The notes: generated by a model from the letters alone, not told the origin. A DNA stretch of 64,000 bases from Qipengyuania qiaonensis (GCF_019711515.1 NZ_JAIGNO010000003.1:186001-250000), one strand, 5' to 3'. Positions 35,062 through 44,703 are shown, counted from the stretch's first letter. Numbers and translations are program-made.

Positions 35062-35663
35062 GACGAGAGAGCGCCTTCCTCGCGCAAGGCGTCGAGGACC
35101 TGGAGCAAAGGCATGCCGAGAACCGTGAACTGGTCGCCCGCGATACTCTCGAACAGCTGGACGCCCGGCCCCTCGATGCGAAACACGCCCACGCAATAAC
35201 TTACTGCCGGCCATTCGGCATCGAGATAGGCCGCGATGAAGTCCTCGCTCAGATCGCGCAAGCGCAGCCGCGCAAAGTCCGAGCCGACCCAGACGATCTG
35301 GCCGTCGCGGGCCAGTGCTGCGGCACTGTGAAGAGTCATCGTCTTGCCGGAGAACAAACGCAGGTGCTCGGCTGCATTCGCGCGGCTGGTCGGCTTGTCG
35401 AAACGGTTTCCGCCTACCTCGACCAGCGAGTCCGACCCGAGCACCAGGGCATCGCGCTTCTCTGCCGAAACCGCCGCCGCCTTCGCCGCCGCCAGCGCCT
35501 GCGCAATTTCGGCGGGCTCGGCGCCGTCCATCTCGGCCTCGAGGGCGCGCTCATCGACGCCCGCGGCTTCGGCCGTGTAAGCGACACCCGCCGCCGCCAG
35601 CATCGCCTTGCGGGACGCGCTGCTGGATGCGAGCAGGATTCCGCTGCCGCTGATCGTGTTCAT
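35058..35663 (-). CDS. maf: Maf family nucleotide pyrophosphatase
   Basis: A 201-residue Maf/YceF-like protein that hydrolyses canonical or modified dNTPs/NTPs to monophosphates and can influence septation. [13 protein letters not shown] (10-22), [14 protein letters not shown] and [20 protein letters not shown] match the family. The ATG at 35663 overlaps the ppsR stop (ATGA) and the stop overlaps the aroE GTG, so translation is coupled on both sides. Confidence 0.94.
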   Translation of the reverse strand: MNTISGSGILLASSSASRKAMLAAAGVAYTAEAAGVDERALEAEMDGAEPAEIAQALAAAKAAAVSAEKRDALVLGSDSLVEVGGNRFDKPTSRANAAEHLRLFSGKTMTLHSAAALARDGQIVWVGSDFARLRLRDLSEDFIAAYLDAEWPAVSYCVGVFRIEGPGVQLFESIAGDQFTVLGMPLLQVLDALREEGALSS

Positions 35664-36538
35664 ATCGGTTTCGCTCCCTGCGACGTTCCGCGCGTCTCGC
35701 GCTCATTGTAAAGCCGGATCACCGCGGCGGCGGTTTCCTCGATCGACCGCCTGGTCACGTCGATCACCGCCCAGCCATTGTCGGCAAACATGCGTCGAGC
35801 GAATTTCACCTCGTCCTTCACGCGCTCATTGTCGACATAGTCGGTTTCCCGCTCCTCGTTCAGCGTCAGGAGCCGGTTGCGGCGGATCTGGACGAGACGT
35901 TCGGGTGCCGTGGTCAAGCCGACGACCATCGGCCGGTTCAGCTCGAACAGCTTTGACGGCGGCGGACTTTCGACCACGAGCGGGATATTGGCGACCTTGT
36001 AGCCGCGATTGGCAAGATAGATGCTGGTCGGCGTCTTCGAACTGCGCGACACGCCTGCCAGCACGATATCGGCATCTTCCCAATCCTCCCAGCCGATCCC
36101 GTCGTCATGCGCGATGGTGAACTGGATCGCCTCGACCCGCGCGAAATAGGCCTGGTCCATGGCATGCTGGCGACCGGGGCGGCCGTGCGCCTCCTGACCG
36201 AGCGCCTTTTCCAGCGCCTCGGTCACGCGATCCAGAATGGGTACTGCGGGCAGGCCCAGCTGACTGCAGGCCTCTTCCAGCCTAGAACGGGTTTCGAGGT
36301 TGACCAGCGTGAACAGCACCAGCCCCGGGTTCGCCTTGAGCTCCGGCAATATCCGTTCAAGATGTTGCCGGCTGCGGACCATGGGCCAGAAATGGCGCAC
36401 CACATCGGCATCCTCGAACTGCGCCAATGCCGCCTTGGCGAGCATTTCGAGCGTTTCGCCGGTGGAATCGGACAGAAGGTGGAGATGGACCCGGTTGGTG
36501 ATTTCGACGTCCTGCGGCCTGTGGAGAACGGGAGGCAT
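35660..36538 (-). CDS. ppsR: PEP synthase/PPDK regulatory kinase-phosphorylase (DUF299)
   Basis: A 292-residue bifunctional regulator that phosphorylates and dephosphorylates a threonine of PEP synthetase or pyruvate phosphate dikinase. [20 protein letters not shown] opens the domain and the P-loop-like [16 protein letters not shown] is at 161-176. ATG at 36538 fits the family; a longer frame would run through the origin-like region. It is the gene immediately left of hemE in Caulobacter-type origins, which supports the origin call. A DnaA-box-like 9-mer (36520-36528) lies in its first codons. Confidence 0.94.
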   Translation of the reverse strand: MPPVLHRPQDVEITNRVHLHLLSDSTGETLEMLAKAALAQFEDADVVRHFWPMVRSRQHLERILPELKANPGLVLFTLVNLETRSRLEEACSQLGLPAVPILDRVTEALEKALGQEAHGRPGRQHAMDQAYFARVEAIQFTIAHDDGIGWEDWEDADIVLAGVSRSSKTPTSIYLANRGYKVANIPLVVESPPPSKLFELNRPMVVGLTTAPERLVQIRRNRLLTLNEERETDYVDNERVKDEVKFARRMFADNGWAVIDVTRRSIEETAAAVIRLYNERETRGTSQGAKPI

Positions 36539-36823
36539 AAACCACGGGAGAAAGCTGGCGACAAGTTCGGGAGCAGAAACCCTCCCCGATACGAGTCCTT
36601 CACGGGCCGATTCCCGCACACCAAATGCGAGTTTTGCGCAGGGGTGGGGACAGCGAGGATAAGTTTGACTCGACTCCCGCCGGCTGGCGAGTCGCAATCC
36701 GGCGTCTGCCCTTTGCAGCGCGGGAGAAATCGGGCAGGAGCCACTTATCCCTGAAATCCACAGGGCCAACAGACTCCTTCAACCCTATTATAAATATAAT
36801 TATTTATTGGATTGGACCCATCG
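36539..36823. other. oriC: Candidate chromosomal replication origin (oriC), hemE-linked
   Basis: The 285-bp gap separates leftward genes from rightward ones. It has a 23-base run of pure A/T (36786-36808), exceptional in this GC-rich DNA and suitable as an unwinding element. Next to it is CTTATCCCTGAAATCCACAG (36744-36763), which carries two DnaA-box-like 9-mers: TTATCCCTG (6 of 9) and AAATCCACA (7 of 9). Further copies are GGATAA reversed at 36657 and TTCTCCACA reversed at 36520-36528 (8 of 9). Caulobacter crescentus and Rickettsia place their origin beside hemE. No CtrA site (TTAA-N7-TTAA) was seen. Confidence 0.65.
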
Positions 36824-37849
36824 ATGCCCGGTCTCCTTCTCGACACGCTGAACGGTAAGCGCGGGACAAGCGTACCTCTCTGGCTCATGCGCCAGGCAGG
36901 GCGTTACCTGCCCGAATACCGGGCATTGAGGGAGGAAAGGGGCGGCTTCCTCGCCATGGCCTACGACAGCGAGGCGGCCTGCGAGATCACCTTGCAGCCG
37001 ATCGACCGGTTCGGCTTCGACGGGGCGATCCTGTTTTCCGATATCCTCATCGTGCCCCACGCGATCGGCCAGCATCTCGAATTTCTCGCCGGCGAGGGCC
37101 CGAAGCTGTCGCCGCGACTGGTCGATGTCGCGCTCGATGCGTTGACGCGCGATCCTTCGCGTTACGAACCGATCTACGAGACGGTGCGCCTGTGCCGCCA
37201 GCGCCTTCCCGAAACGGTGACCATGCTGGGTTTTGCGGGCAGCCCGTGGACCGTTGCGACCTACATGGTCGCGGGCGAGGGCAGTCGCGATCAGCACGAG
37301 GCGCGTGCACTGTCCTATCGCGACCCGGCGAAGCTCGACGCGATCCTGCAGCGGATCGTCACGGAGACGATCGAATATCTCTCCGGACAGATCGAGGCGG
37401 GTGCCGAAGCGGTCCAGCTCTTCGATAGCTGGGCGGGCAGTCTTGCCCCGGACGAGTTCGAACGGTTGGTGATCGCACCCAATGCGGCGATCGTCGCAGC
37501 TCTGCGCGAACGTCATCCCGCAACGCCGGTGATCGGTTTTCCCAAGGGGGCGGGCGAGAAGCTGCCCGCTTATGCACGCGAAACCGGCGTCCAGGCGGTC
37601 GGCGTCGACGAAACTCTCGATCCGAACTGGGTCGCACGGGAACTGCCCGCCGGTATGCCGGTTCAGGGAAATTTCGATCCCTTGCTGCTGCTCGCCGGTA
37701 GCGATCGGCTGGAGAGTCGGGCGCGGGACGTCCTCGAGGCCTTTGCCGATCGACCGCACGTCTTCAACCTCGGTCACGGGATCGACCGCCGCACGCCGAT
37801 CGGGCATGTCGAGCGCCTGATTGCCACCGTGCGCGGTTTCAAGGGGTGA
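36824..37849 (+). CDS. hemE: Uroporphyrinogen decarboxylase
   Basis: A 341-residue HemE that decarboxylates uroporphyrinogen III to coproporphyrinogen III in heme synthesis. PLWLMRQAGRYLPEYR (18-33) is the invariant active-site arginine loop and FAGSPWTVATYMVAGEGS is also diagnostic. ATG at 36824 is preferred to TTG at 36812; neither has a clear Shine-Dalgarno because the A/T-rich tract of the putative origin ends 15 bases before it. hemJ follows, so the two make a heme operon to the right of the origin. Confidence 0.96.
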   Translation: MPGLLLDTLNGKRGTSVPLWLMRQAGRYLPEYRALREERGGFLAMAYDSEAACEITLQPIDRFGFDGAILFSDILIVPHAIGQHLEFLAGEGPKLSPRLVDVALDALTRDPSRYEPIYETVRLCRQRLPETVTMLGFAGSPWTVATYMVAGEGSRDQHEARALSYRDPAKLDAILQRIVTETIEYLSGQIEAGAEAVQLFDSWAGSLAPDEFERLVIAPNAAIVAALRERHPATPVIGFPKGAGEKLPAYARETGVQAVGVDETLDPNWVARELPAGMPVQGNFDPLLLLAGSDRLESRARDVLEAFADRPHVFNLGHGIDRRTPIGHVERLIATVRGFKG

Positions 37850-37900
37850 CGGAGGCGTGAGCGATCCCTACATGATCGTGCAATGCAGGATGTGCTCGCA

Positions 37901-38326
37901 ATGACCTATTACTGGCTCAAGGCCGGCCACATTATCTTCATGGTGTTCTGGATGGCCGGGCTGTTCATGCTGCCGCGCCAGATGATCTATTTGCACCCGG
38001 CAGCGCCCGATTCCGAGGAAGCGGCGCTGTGGGCGACCAGAATGGGCCTGTTGCGCAAGGTGATCCTTACGCCGAGCCTGATCGTCGTATGGGTCCTGGG
38101 CCTGATGCTGGCCATGTCGATCGGTGCGTGGGACCAGGGGTGGTTTCACGCCAAATTGTTGTTTGTCGTGCTTCTGACCGCGTTCCACGGCATCATGGTT
38201 GCCCGCGCCAGGAAGATGATCGCGGGCGAACGACCGATGACCGAGAAACAGTTGCGCATCTGGGGCGAGTTTCCCGGCATTGCCCTGGCGATCATCGTGG
38301 TACTGGTCGTCGTCAAACCGTTCTGA
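37901..38326 (+). CDS. hemJ: Protoporphyrinogen oxidase HemJ
   Basis: A 141-residue, four-helix membrane protein of the HemJ/UPF0093 type that oxidises protoporphyrinogen IX in organisms lacking HemG and HemY. The conserved early histidine is H10 in WLKAGHIIFMVFWMAGLFML, and LLRKVILTPSLIVVWVLGL and AFHGIMVARARKM follow. ATG at 37901 matches the family N-terminus and has AGGA ten bases upstream; an ATG at 37883 would add six residues. It directly follows hemE. Confidence 0.92.
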   Translation: MTYYWLKAGHIIFMVFWMAGLFMLPRQMIYLHPAAPDSEEAALWATRMGLLRKVILTPSLIVVWVLGLMLAMSIGAWDQGWFHAKLLFVVLLTAFHGIMVARARKMIAGERPMTEKQLRIWGEFPGIALAIIVVLVVVKPF

Positions 38327-38533
38327 CGTTCCGGGCCAGGGACGAGACGCCGCCGGCGCCTGAAACCGGACAGAAAACGACACGTCGCATTGTCAATTGA
38401 CGCCTTCGCAGCGCAGTCGTAATTGCACGCCACCTACCGGCTACAGGCCTCCATTCCTGTGAGGCTGGGTCCGCTTTCTCCAAGCCCATACCGATCCGCC
38501 GGCCATCCGAACCCGAATACCGAGTAAAAACAT

Positions 38534-39799
38534 ATGCATCTCAAGGATTTGAAAGAAAAAACCCCAGCAGACCTGGTCGCGATGGCCGAAGAGCTGGGCG
38601 TCGAAGGCGCATCGACGATGCGCCGGCAGGACCTGATGTTCTGCATTCTTCGCGAGCTCGCCGAGGACGAGGAATACGAAGAAAAGATCATGGGCATCGG
38701 CACGATCGAAGTGCTGCAGGATGGCTTCGGCTTCCTGCGTTCGCCCGAAGCCAACTATCTTGCCGGGCCCGACGACATTTACGTCTCGCCGAACCAGGTC
38801 CGTAAATGGGGCCTGCGCACCGGCGATACCGTGGAAGGCGAAATACGCGCGCCGAAGGAAGGCGAGCGCTATTTTGCGCTGACCACGCTCTACAAGGTCA
38901 ATTTCGACGAGCCCGAAGCGGTCCGTCACCGCACCAATTTCGACAACCTCACGCCGCTCTATCCCGAGCAGAAGCTCAATCTCGACACGCTCGATCCGAC
39001 CGTGAAAGACAAGTCGGCCCGGGTGATCGATATCATCTCGCCGCAGGGCAAGGGCCAGCGTGCGCTGATCGTCGCACCGCCGCGTACGGGTAAAACCGTG
39101 CTGCTGCAGAACATCGCCAAGGCGATCACGGACAATCACCCCGAAGTCTTCCTGCTGGTACTGCTGGTCGACGAGCGGCCCGAGGAAGTTACCGACATGC
39201 AGCGCAGCGTGAAGGGCGAGGTTATCTCCTCGACCTTCGACGAGCCCGCAAACCGCCACGTGCAGGTCGCGGAAATGGTGATCGAGAAGGCCAAGCGGCT
39301 GGTCGAGCATAAGCACGACGTCGTGATCCTGCTCGATTCGATCACCCGCCTCGGCCGCGCCTACAACACCGTCGTGCCCAGCTCGGGCAAGGTGCTGACC
39401 GGCGGCGTCGATGCCAACGCGCTTCAGCGCCCGAAGCGCTTCTTCGGCGCGGCACGTAATATCGAGGAGGGCGGCTCATTGTCGATCATCGCCACCGCGC
39501 TGATCGATACCGGCAGCCGCATGGACGAAGTCATCTTCGAAGAATTTAAGGGCACCGGTAACAGCGAAATCGTGCTCGACCGCAAGGTCGCCGACAAGCG
39601 CATCTTCCCCGCGCTCGACGTCGGCAAGTCCGGCACCCGCAAGGAAGAGCTTCTGGTCGAAAAGGACAAGCTGTCCAAGATGTGGGTGCTCCGCCGCATC
39701 CTCATGCAGATGGGCACGGTCGATGCGATGGAATTCCTGCTCGACAAGATGAAGGATTCCAAGACCAACGAGGACTTCTTCGCGACGATGAACCAGTAG
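38534..39799 (+). CDS. rho: Transcription termination factor Rho
   Basis: A 421-residue Rho. The N-terminal Rho_N and cold-shock-like RNA-binding parts run to about 130 ([20 protein letters not shown]). The ATPase core has Walker [12 protein letters not shown] (180-190), Walker [17 protein letters not shown] and the secondary RNA-binding Q/R loops in [20 protein letters not shown]. It is a hexameric RNA helicase that ends transcription. A 207-bp leader precedes it, compatible with the autogenous attenuation known for rho genes. hemE-hemJ-rho is the expected origin-proximal order. Confidence 0.98.
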   Translation: MHLKDLKEKTPADLVAMAEELGVEGASTMRRQDLMFCILRELAEDEEYEEKIMGIGTIEVLQDGFGFLRSPEANYLAGPDDIYVSPNQVRKWGLRTGDTVEGEIRAPKEGERYFALTTLYKVNFDEPEAVRHRTNFDNLTPLYPEQKLNLDTLDPTVKDKSARVIDIISPQGKGQRALIVAPPRTGKTVLLQNIAKAITDNHPEVFLLVLLVDERPEEVTDMQRSVKGEVISSTFDEPANRHVQVAEMVIEKAKRLVEHKHDVVILLDSITRLGRAYNTVVPSSGKVLTGGVDANALQRPKRFFGAARNIEEGGSLSIIATALIDTGSRMDEVIFEEFKGTGNSEIVLDRKVADKRIFPALDVGKSGTRKEELLVEKDKLSKMWVLRRILMQMGTVDAMEFLLDKMKDSKTNEDFFATMNQ

Positions 39800-39812
39800 T
39801 AGTTCGGTCGTC

Positions 39813-40337
39813 ATGCCCGCCGTCCGGAGATCTGCCATCACTGGCGCACCGGGCGCGGGAAAGTCGACTTTGCTGGCAGAACTTGCGGCACAGGCGGTGC
39901 CAGTGGTTCCGGAAGTGGCTCGCAGCATACTGCAATCGAGTGGCGGCATGGCGTTGCGCGTAAGCGATCCGCTGGGTTTCGCGGACCGCATGCTGGACGC
40001 CCAGCTGGCAGCCTGGGACTGTGACGGCAGAGGCGGCTCGACCGTGTTCGATCGCGGGTTTGCGGATATTGTCGGATTTCTGTGGGTCGAAGGCCTGGCG
40101 GTTTCCGACCGACTCGACCGGGTCTGTCGGAAGCTGGTTTTCGACGGCCCGGTCTTCAGGGCTCGCCCGTGGCGTGCGATCTATTCACCCGACGATGAGC
40201 GGATACAGGATTGGAACGAAGCCGTGGCCAGCGACGAGGCTGTGACCCGGGCGTGGAAGCACTTCGGATACGATCTGATCGACCTGCCCTTGATTTCGGC
40301 ACGGGAGCGCGCAGCGTTCGTCTTGGAACGTTTATGA
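39813..40337 (+). CDS. AAA-type P-loop ATPase/kinase-like protein
   Basis: A 174-residue P-loop protein of the AAA_28 group. The Walker A motif is ITGAPGAGKSTL (9-20). VPEVARSIL near 33 and VFDRGFADIVGF near 78 are typical of small NadR-like or dNK-like kinases, and YSPDDERIQDWNEA follows. It may phosphorylate a small metabolite; the substrate is unknown. It starts 13 bp after rho and is probably cotranscribed with it. Its TGA abuts the convergent stop of the NTF2-like gene. Confidence 0.82.
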   Translation: MPAVRRSAITGAPGAGKSTLLAELAAQAVPVVPEVARSILQSSGGMALRVSDPLGFADRMLDAQLAAWDCDGRGGSTVFDRGFADIVGFLWVEGLAVSDRLDRVCRKLVFDGPVFRARPWRAIYSPDDERIQDWNEAVASDEAVTRAWKHFGYDLIDLPLISARERAAFVLERL

Positions 40338-40733
40338 CGCCTTCTGACGTTCGAGCTGCGCCGCCATCTGCTCCCACACCTTGTTTACGGCTTTGAGGGG
40401 ACGCACCATCACCTTGAAGTCGACGATATTGCCGTTCTCGTCGAAACGGATGAGGTCGATGCCGTTGACATGAATGCCGTCCATTGTGGTCTGGAACTCG
40501 ATCATGGCGTTCTCGCCGTCGACGAGCTCGCGGACATATTCGAAGCTGGCATTGCCAAGCGTTTGGCCCGCAGCGGAGAGATAGGCGACGACGATGGGTC
40601 GACCGACCTGCGGCGTGTGGACCACAGGCGAATGGAACACCGCATCTTCATGGATCATCGCGGCCAGCGCGTCGGGCGAATTGCCGCCCTCGATCACCTC
40701 ATGCCATTTCTTCAGGCCCAGTTCCGCGCTCAT
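40332..40733 (-). CDS. NTF2-like (SnoaL-type) protein
   Basis: A 133-residue protein of the NTF2/SnoaL fold: MSAELGLKKWHEVIEGGNSP, DALAAMIHEDAVFHSPVVH, and a strand-rich remainder ending MVRPLKAVNKVWEQMAAQL. Such proteins are isomerases, hydrolases or ligand-binders, and the sequence alone does not fix one. The ATG at 40733 overlaps the stop of the glutamate-synthase-like gene (ATGA). That coupling suggests a shared pathway with the upstream dienelactone hydrolase-like gene. Confidence 0.83.
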   Translation of the reverse strand: MSAELGLKKWHEVIEGGNSPDALAAMIHEDAVFHSPVVHTPQVGRPIVVAYLSAAGQTLGNASFEYVRELVDGENAMIEFQTTMDGIHVNGIDLIRFDENGNIVDFKVMVRPLKAVNKVWEQMAAQLERQKAS

Positions 40734-42346
40734 CCCGCCTCCGCAAATGTATCCGCCCAAGCGGCGGCCCAGGCTTTGGCATAGGGCGTGCTATCGGGCG
40801 AGTCGAGCAGTTGGCCGGGCTCGAGGAAGTCGTAGAGCCGGCCGAGACTGTCCGATTGCGCGCCGTTGATCCGTTCGGACATGAGATGCGGGTTAATCTG
40901 CCAGGGATTATCGAGCCCCATCGCGACGACCAGCTCGCGGAAGGAATGCAGCGTATGGCGCTGGAACCGGGCGACGCGTTCGGCCTTCTGCATCGGGACG
41001 AGGCCGCGTTGGCGCGTCGAATCCTGCGTGGCTACGCCGGTGGGGCACGCATCGGTGTGGCATTTCATCGACTGGACGCAGCCCAGCGCGAACATGAAGG
41101 CGCGCGCGGCATTGGACCAGTCGGCGCCAAGGCCGAAGTTCATCGCCATCCCGGCACCCGAATGGACCATTCCCGCCGCGGCAAGCTTGACCTGGGGCTT
41201 CAAACCGCTGCCGACGAGCGCGTTGCGTACCAGGATCAACCCTTCGCGCAGGGGCATGCCGACGCGGTTCGAAAACTCGATCGGTGCCGCTCCCGTCCCG
41301 CCCTCGGCCCCGTCGACCACGATGTAATCCAGCCTGATGCCGGTTTCGCGCATGGCTTTCATCACCGCGAAGACCTCGTGCGGCTTGCCGACGCATAGTT
41401 TGATCCCGACGGGCTTGCCCCCAGAAAGATCGCGCAGCTTCGCGGCCCATTCGAGCATTCCGGTGGGGGTCGAGAAAGTCGCATGTGCGGGCGGGGAGAT
41501 GCAGTCCGTCCCGATGGTTACGCCACGCGCTTCGGCAATTTCCGCGGTGACTTTGGTTCCGGGCAGGACGCCGCCGTGACCCGGTTTCGCGCCTTGGCTG
41601 AGTTTTATCTCGATCATCTTGATCTGGTCGTCCTGCGCGCTGTCGGCGAATCGCGCCGGGTCGAACGAGCCGTTGCCGTCGCGACAGCCGAAATATCCGC
41701 TGCCGATTTCCCACACGAGGTCGCCGCCATGCGAGCGGTGGTAGCGCGAGATGCCGCCTTCGCCCGTATCATGATAGAAGCCGCCCGCCGCAGCCCCTTT
41801 GTTGAGCGCCATGATCGCATTGGCTGATAGCGAACCGAAGCTCATGGCAGATATATTGAGTAGCGATGCGGAATAGGGCTTCGAGCATTGTTCGCTACCG
41901 ACATCCACGCGCCATTCCGGGGGCGCCCGGTCGTTCGGGACCATCGAATGGGCCAGCCACTCATATTCGTCCGAATAGACATCCAGCTCGGTACCGAAAG
42001 GATGGCTGTCGAGTTGGCCCTTGGCGCGGGCATAGACGAGCGCCCGCTGTTGCTGGTTGAACGGTCGCCCCTCGAGGTCGCCCTCGACGAAATAGGCGCG
42101 CGCATAGGGCCGCAGATCTTCCATCAGCCAGCGCACATGGGCGAGCAGGGGATAGTTTCTCAGCAAGGTGTGCCGTCGCTGGAAGAAATCGTAGATCGCC
42201 AGCAGCAGCAGCGGGATGGTGAAGACCAGGCCCCATCGCAACCATTCGACCATGGCAAATAGTGCGGTCAGCAACGCCACGACCAGGGTGGGGCCGAACC
42301 GCATGAACAGCTCTGACGATTCGCGCATCTGCGCGCGGTTGCGCAT
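40730..42346 (-). CDS. FMN-binding glutamate synthase-related protein
   Basis: A 538-residue protein with two N-terminal transmembrane helices (about 17-55) and a domain matching the FMN/synthase domain of glutamate synthase large subunit. GVLPGTKVTAEIAEARGV, SPPAHATFSTP, VVDGAEGGTGAAPIEF and the cysteine run MKCHTDACPTGVATQ, which corresponds to the [3Fe-4S] site, are present. The glutaminase and C-terminal domains of GltB are absent. Membrane-anchored relatives of this type are not well characterised. The start overlaps the dienelactone hydrolase stop (ATGA). Confidence 0.88.
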   Translation of the reverse strand: MRNRAQMRESSELFMRFGPTLVVALLTALFAMVEWLRWGLVFTIPLLLLAIYDFFQRRHTLLRNYPLLAHVRWLMEDLRPYARAYFVEGDLEGRPFNQQQRALVYARAKGQLDSHPFGTELDVYSDEYEWLAHSMVPNDRAPPEWRVDVGSEQCSKPYSASLLNISAMSFGSLSANAIMALNKGAAAGGFYHDTGEGGISRYHRSHGGDLVWEIGSGYFGCRDGNGSFDPARFADSAQDDQIKMIEIKLSQGAKPGHGGVLPGTKVTAEIAEARGVTIGTDCISPPAHATFSTPTGMLEWAAKLRDLSGGKPVGIKLCVGKPHEVFAVMKAMRETGIRLDYIVVDGAEGGTGAAPIEFSNRVGMPLREGLILVRNALVGSGLKPQVKLAAAGMVHSGAGMAMNFGLGADWSNAARAFMFALGCVQSMKCHTDACPTGVATQDSTRQRGLVPMQKAERVARFQRHTLHSFRELVVAMGLDNPWQINPHLMSERINGAQSDSLGRLYDFLEPGQLLDSPDSTPYAKAWAAAWADTFAEAG

Positions 42347-43044
42347 CAGCCCAGGTGCTCGGCGAAGAATTCCGCCGTGCGCTTGTCGGCCAGTTGTGCA
42401 GCCTCCTCGCTGCGGCGCTTGCCGAATTCGGTCGCGAAGCCGTGATCGAGACCCTCGTAGTCGTAGAGAGTAACTTTGGGATGGTCGTCGAGGCCATCGT
42501 GCATCGCCTTTTGCGTATCCTTGTCGACGAAACCGTCTTCGGTCGGGATATGCAGCATCACGGGGTGGGCGATGGCGTGCTTCTCTCGCAGGAGGCCGTC
42601 GATCCCGACACCGTAATAGCCTACCGCGGCATCCGCATCGGTCCGCGCTGCGGTCATGAATGCCAGGCGGCCGCCGAGGCAGTATCCCACGGCCCCGACC
42701 TTCCCTACGCCTTCATTCTGCCGGATATAATGAATGGCCGCCTCGATATCGCGGATGCCCTGATCCTGATTGAATTTGCCCATCAGGTCGAGCGCGCGCT
42801 GGAACTCCGGTTCCACGTCCGGATCGAGCTCGACCCCCGGCTCGATCCGCCAGAAGAGGTCGGGCGCGACTGCGAGGTAGCCGTCTTCGGCCAGCTTGTC
42901 GCACTTGCGGCGGATGCCGGCATTCACGCCGAAAATTTCCTGGATCACGAGGATCGCAGCTTTCGGTTCGCTGGCGGGGCGGGCGACATAGGCCCCGAAT
43001 TTGTCATTGCCGGACAGGGTCGAGATGGTGACAGTTTCGCTCAT
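42346..43044 (-). CDS. Dienelactone hydrolase family protein
   Basis: A 232-residue alpha/beta hydrolase. The dienelactone hydrolase triad is complete and in family position: C122 in GYCLGGR, D170 in PTEDGFV and H201 in LDHGFAT, with the helper E36 in VIQEIFG. True DLH opens chlorinated dienelactones, but most homologues are general esterases. It heads a three-gene minus-strand unit with the glutamate-synthase-like and NTF2-like genes, joined by ATGA overlaps. Confidence 0.92.
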   Translation of the reverse strand: MSETVTISTLSGNDKFGAYVARPASEPKAAILVIQEIFGVNAGIRRKCDKLAEDGYLAVAPDLFWRIEPGVELDPDVEPEFQRALDLMGKFNQDQGIRDIEAAIHYIRQNEGVGKVGAVGYCLGGRLAFMTAARTDADAAVGYYGVGIDGLLREKHAIAHPVMLHIPTEDGFVDKDTQKAMHDGLDDHPKVTLYDYEGLDHGFATEFGKRRSEEAAQLADKRTAEFFAEHLG

Positions 43045-43140
43045 GGGCTTATGGCTTCCTCGTTTCGCTGGTGTCTTATGCTTGCATGACGCGTGATGTG
43101 AACCCAGATAGGTCTCGCACATCATAACGGAGGAAGCACG

Positions 43141-43404
43141 ATGAAGGTCCATATCGAAATCGATTGCACGCCCGAAGAGGCGCGCAGCTTCATGGGCCTG
43201 CCCGATGTCGGCAAGGCCAACGCGGTCTATGTCGATATGATGTCGAAGGCGATGAAGGGCGTGAACAACACCGACCAGTTGCAGGAATATGCCAAGCAGC
43301 TCGCCCCGATGGGGCAGGCCGGGTTCAAGCTGTTCCAGAGCTTCATGGAAGGCGCCAGTGCTGCGCGCACCTCCTCGCAGAGCAAGACTTCCGACGACGA
43401 CTGA
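43141..43404 (+). CDS. Conserved small protein (DUF6489-like)
   Basis: An 87-residue protein: MKVHIEIDCTPEEARSFMGL, a short helical middle (QLQEYAKQLAPMGQAGFKLF) and an acidic end. It is common in Sphingomonadales and lies upstream of mnmE. I am fairly sure of the conserved family but know no function. GGAGG lies eight bases before the ATG. It is 14 bp upstream of mnmE on the same strand. Confidence 0.75.
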   Translation: MKVHIEIDCTPEEARSFMGLPDVGKANAVYVDMMSKAMKGVNNTDQLQEYAKQLAPMGQAGFKLFQSFMEGASAARTSSQSKTSDDD

Positions 43405-43418
43405 GGCGCCGCGGCGCA

Positions 43419-44687
43419 ATGGACGATACGATCTTCGCTTTGTCGAGCGGCGCGCCGCCGGCTGCCATCGGGGTTGTCCGGATAAGCGGACCGGGGGCAG
43501 CAGAGGCGCTGACGCAGTTGGCGGGCGATCTTCCGCCTTCGCGCTCGCCGCGATTGCGGACCTTGCGGGATCGGTGCGGCGAACAGCTGGACAGCGCGCT
43601 GGTGCTCTGGTTTCCGGGACCGGCCACTGCGACCGGCGAAGATCTGGCCGAGCTGCATTGCCACGGGGGCAGGGCGGTCATTGCAGGCGTGCTTGCAGCG
43701 CTCGGAGAGATTGCGGGTTTGCGCGAGGCGGAGCCGGGCGAATTCACCCGTCGTGCCTTCGCGAACGGGCGGATCGATCTGGCGGAAGCGGAAGGTCTTG
43801 CGGATTTGCTTTCAGCTGAAACCGAATTGCAGCGCAGAGGGGCGATGCGCTCTGCCGGCGGAGAGTTGTCGCGGCGGATCGAAACTTGGCGAGACCGCGT
43901 CCTGGGGCTGGCGGCATCGGTGGAAGCCGTGATCGATTTTGCCGACGAGGACGATGTGACGAGCCTCCCTTGTTCGTTCGCACAGGATGCGGATGCGCTG
44001 GCCAGCGAAATTCGCTCGATCGCCGAACGACCTGCCACCGAGAGACTCAGGGATGGCATACGGGTGGTGCTCGCAGGGCCGCCAAACGCAGGAAAATCAT
44101 CTCTTTTCAATGCATTATTGCTAGACGAGGCAGCCATCGTCACCCCTCAGGCAGGGACCACCAGGGATGTGCTGGAGCGGCCCTTGGCAATCGGGGGAGT
44201 ACCATTTGTCCTGGTCGATACCGCGGGAATGCGCGACACCGGTGCAGGAGAAATCGAGGAAATCGGCATAGCGCGCGCGCGCCGCGAAGTGGCAGCGGGT
44301 CAAATCGTGCTCTGGCTCGGCATGCCCGAAGATCGTCCGGATGGCGCTATACGGATTCATTCCAAGTCCGATCTCGGCGCTGCCTCCGACGATGCGTTGG
44401 AAGTTTCGGCTGTAACCGGTGCCGGGCTGGATAGACTGACAGATCTTTTGGTCGAAAGAGGTCGCGCCGCACTGCCTCCCGTAGACGGTCTCGCGTTCAA
44501 TCGGCGTCAGCGTGACTGGGCGTTGGCTGCAGCCGACAGCCTTGATGCCGTTGGTGGCAAGGGCGACATGCTGGTCGTGGCGGAGGATCTCAGGAATGCG
44601 CGCCGGGCTCTGGACCGCCTGGTAGGGCGCGATTCGACCGAAGAAATGCTGGATGCCCTGTTTGGACGGTTCTGTATTGGCAAGTAG
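43419..44687 (+). CDS. mnmE: tRNA modification GTPase MnmE
   Basis: A 422-residue GTPase that works with MnmG to add the 5-carboxymethylaminomethyl group on U34 of tRNA. It has an N-terminal folate-binding domain, a helical domain, and a G domain with P-loop GPPNAGKS (220-227), GTTRD (246-250) and DTAG (267-270). The C-terminal FCIGK (418-422) holds the essential cysteine. It is about 30 residues shorter than E. coli MnmE, and the NKxD guanine motif reads SKSD. A perfect parS starts at the base after its stop. Confidence 0.96.
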   Translation: MDDTIFALSSGAPPAAIGVVRISGPGAAEALTQLAGDLPPSRSPRLRTLRDRCGEQLDSALVLWFPGPATATGEDLAELHCHGGRAVIAGVLAALGEIAGLREAEPGEFTRRAFANGRIDLAEAEGLADLLSAETELQRRGAMRSAGGELSRRIETWRDRVLGLAASVEAVIDFADEDDVTSLPCSFAQDADALASEIRSIAERPATERLRDGIRVVLAGPPNAGKSSLFNALLLDEAAIVTPQAGTTRDVLERPLAIGGVPFVLVDTAGMRDTGAGEIEEIGIARARREVAAGQIVLWLGMPEDRPDGAIRIHSKSDLGAASDDALEVSAVTGAGLDRLTDLLVERGRAALPPVDGLAFNRRQRDWALAAADSLDAVGGKGDMLVVAEDLRNARRALDRLVGRDSTEEMLDALFGRFCIGK

Positions 44688-44703
44688 TGTTTCACGTGAA
44701 ACA
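44688..44703. promoter_or_regulatory. parS: parS site 1 (perfect)
   Basis: TGTTTCACGTGAAACA is an exact 16-bp match to the bacterial parS palindrome bound by ParB. It lies between mnmE and mnmG, directly after the mnmE stop codon, about 3.3 kb upstream of parB and 7.9 kb from the proposed origin. Confidence 0.95.

Noticed and set aside
36539-36823. Extended N-terminus of ppsR reaching 36769 or a small gene in the gap
   Set aside because: The extra 77 residues have no resemblance to the family, which starts at the MPPVL methionine (36538), and the region carries origin-like features.
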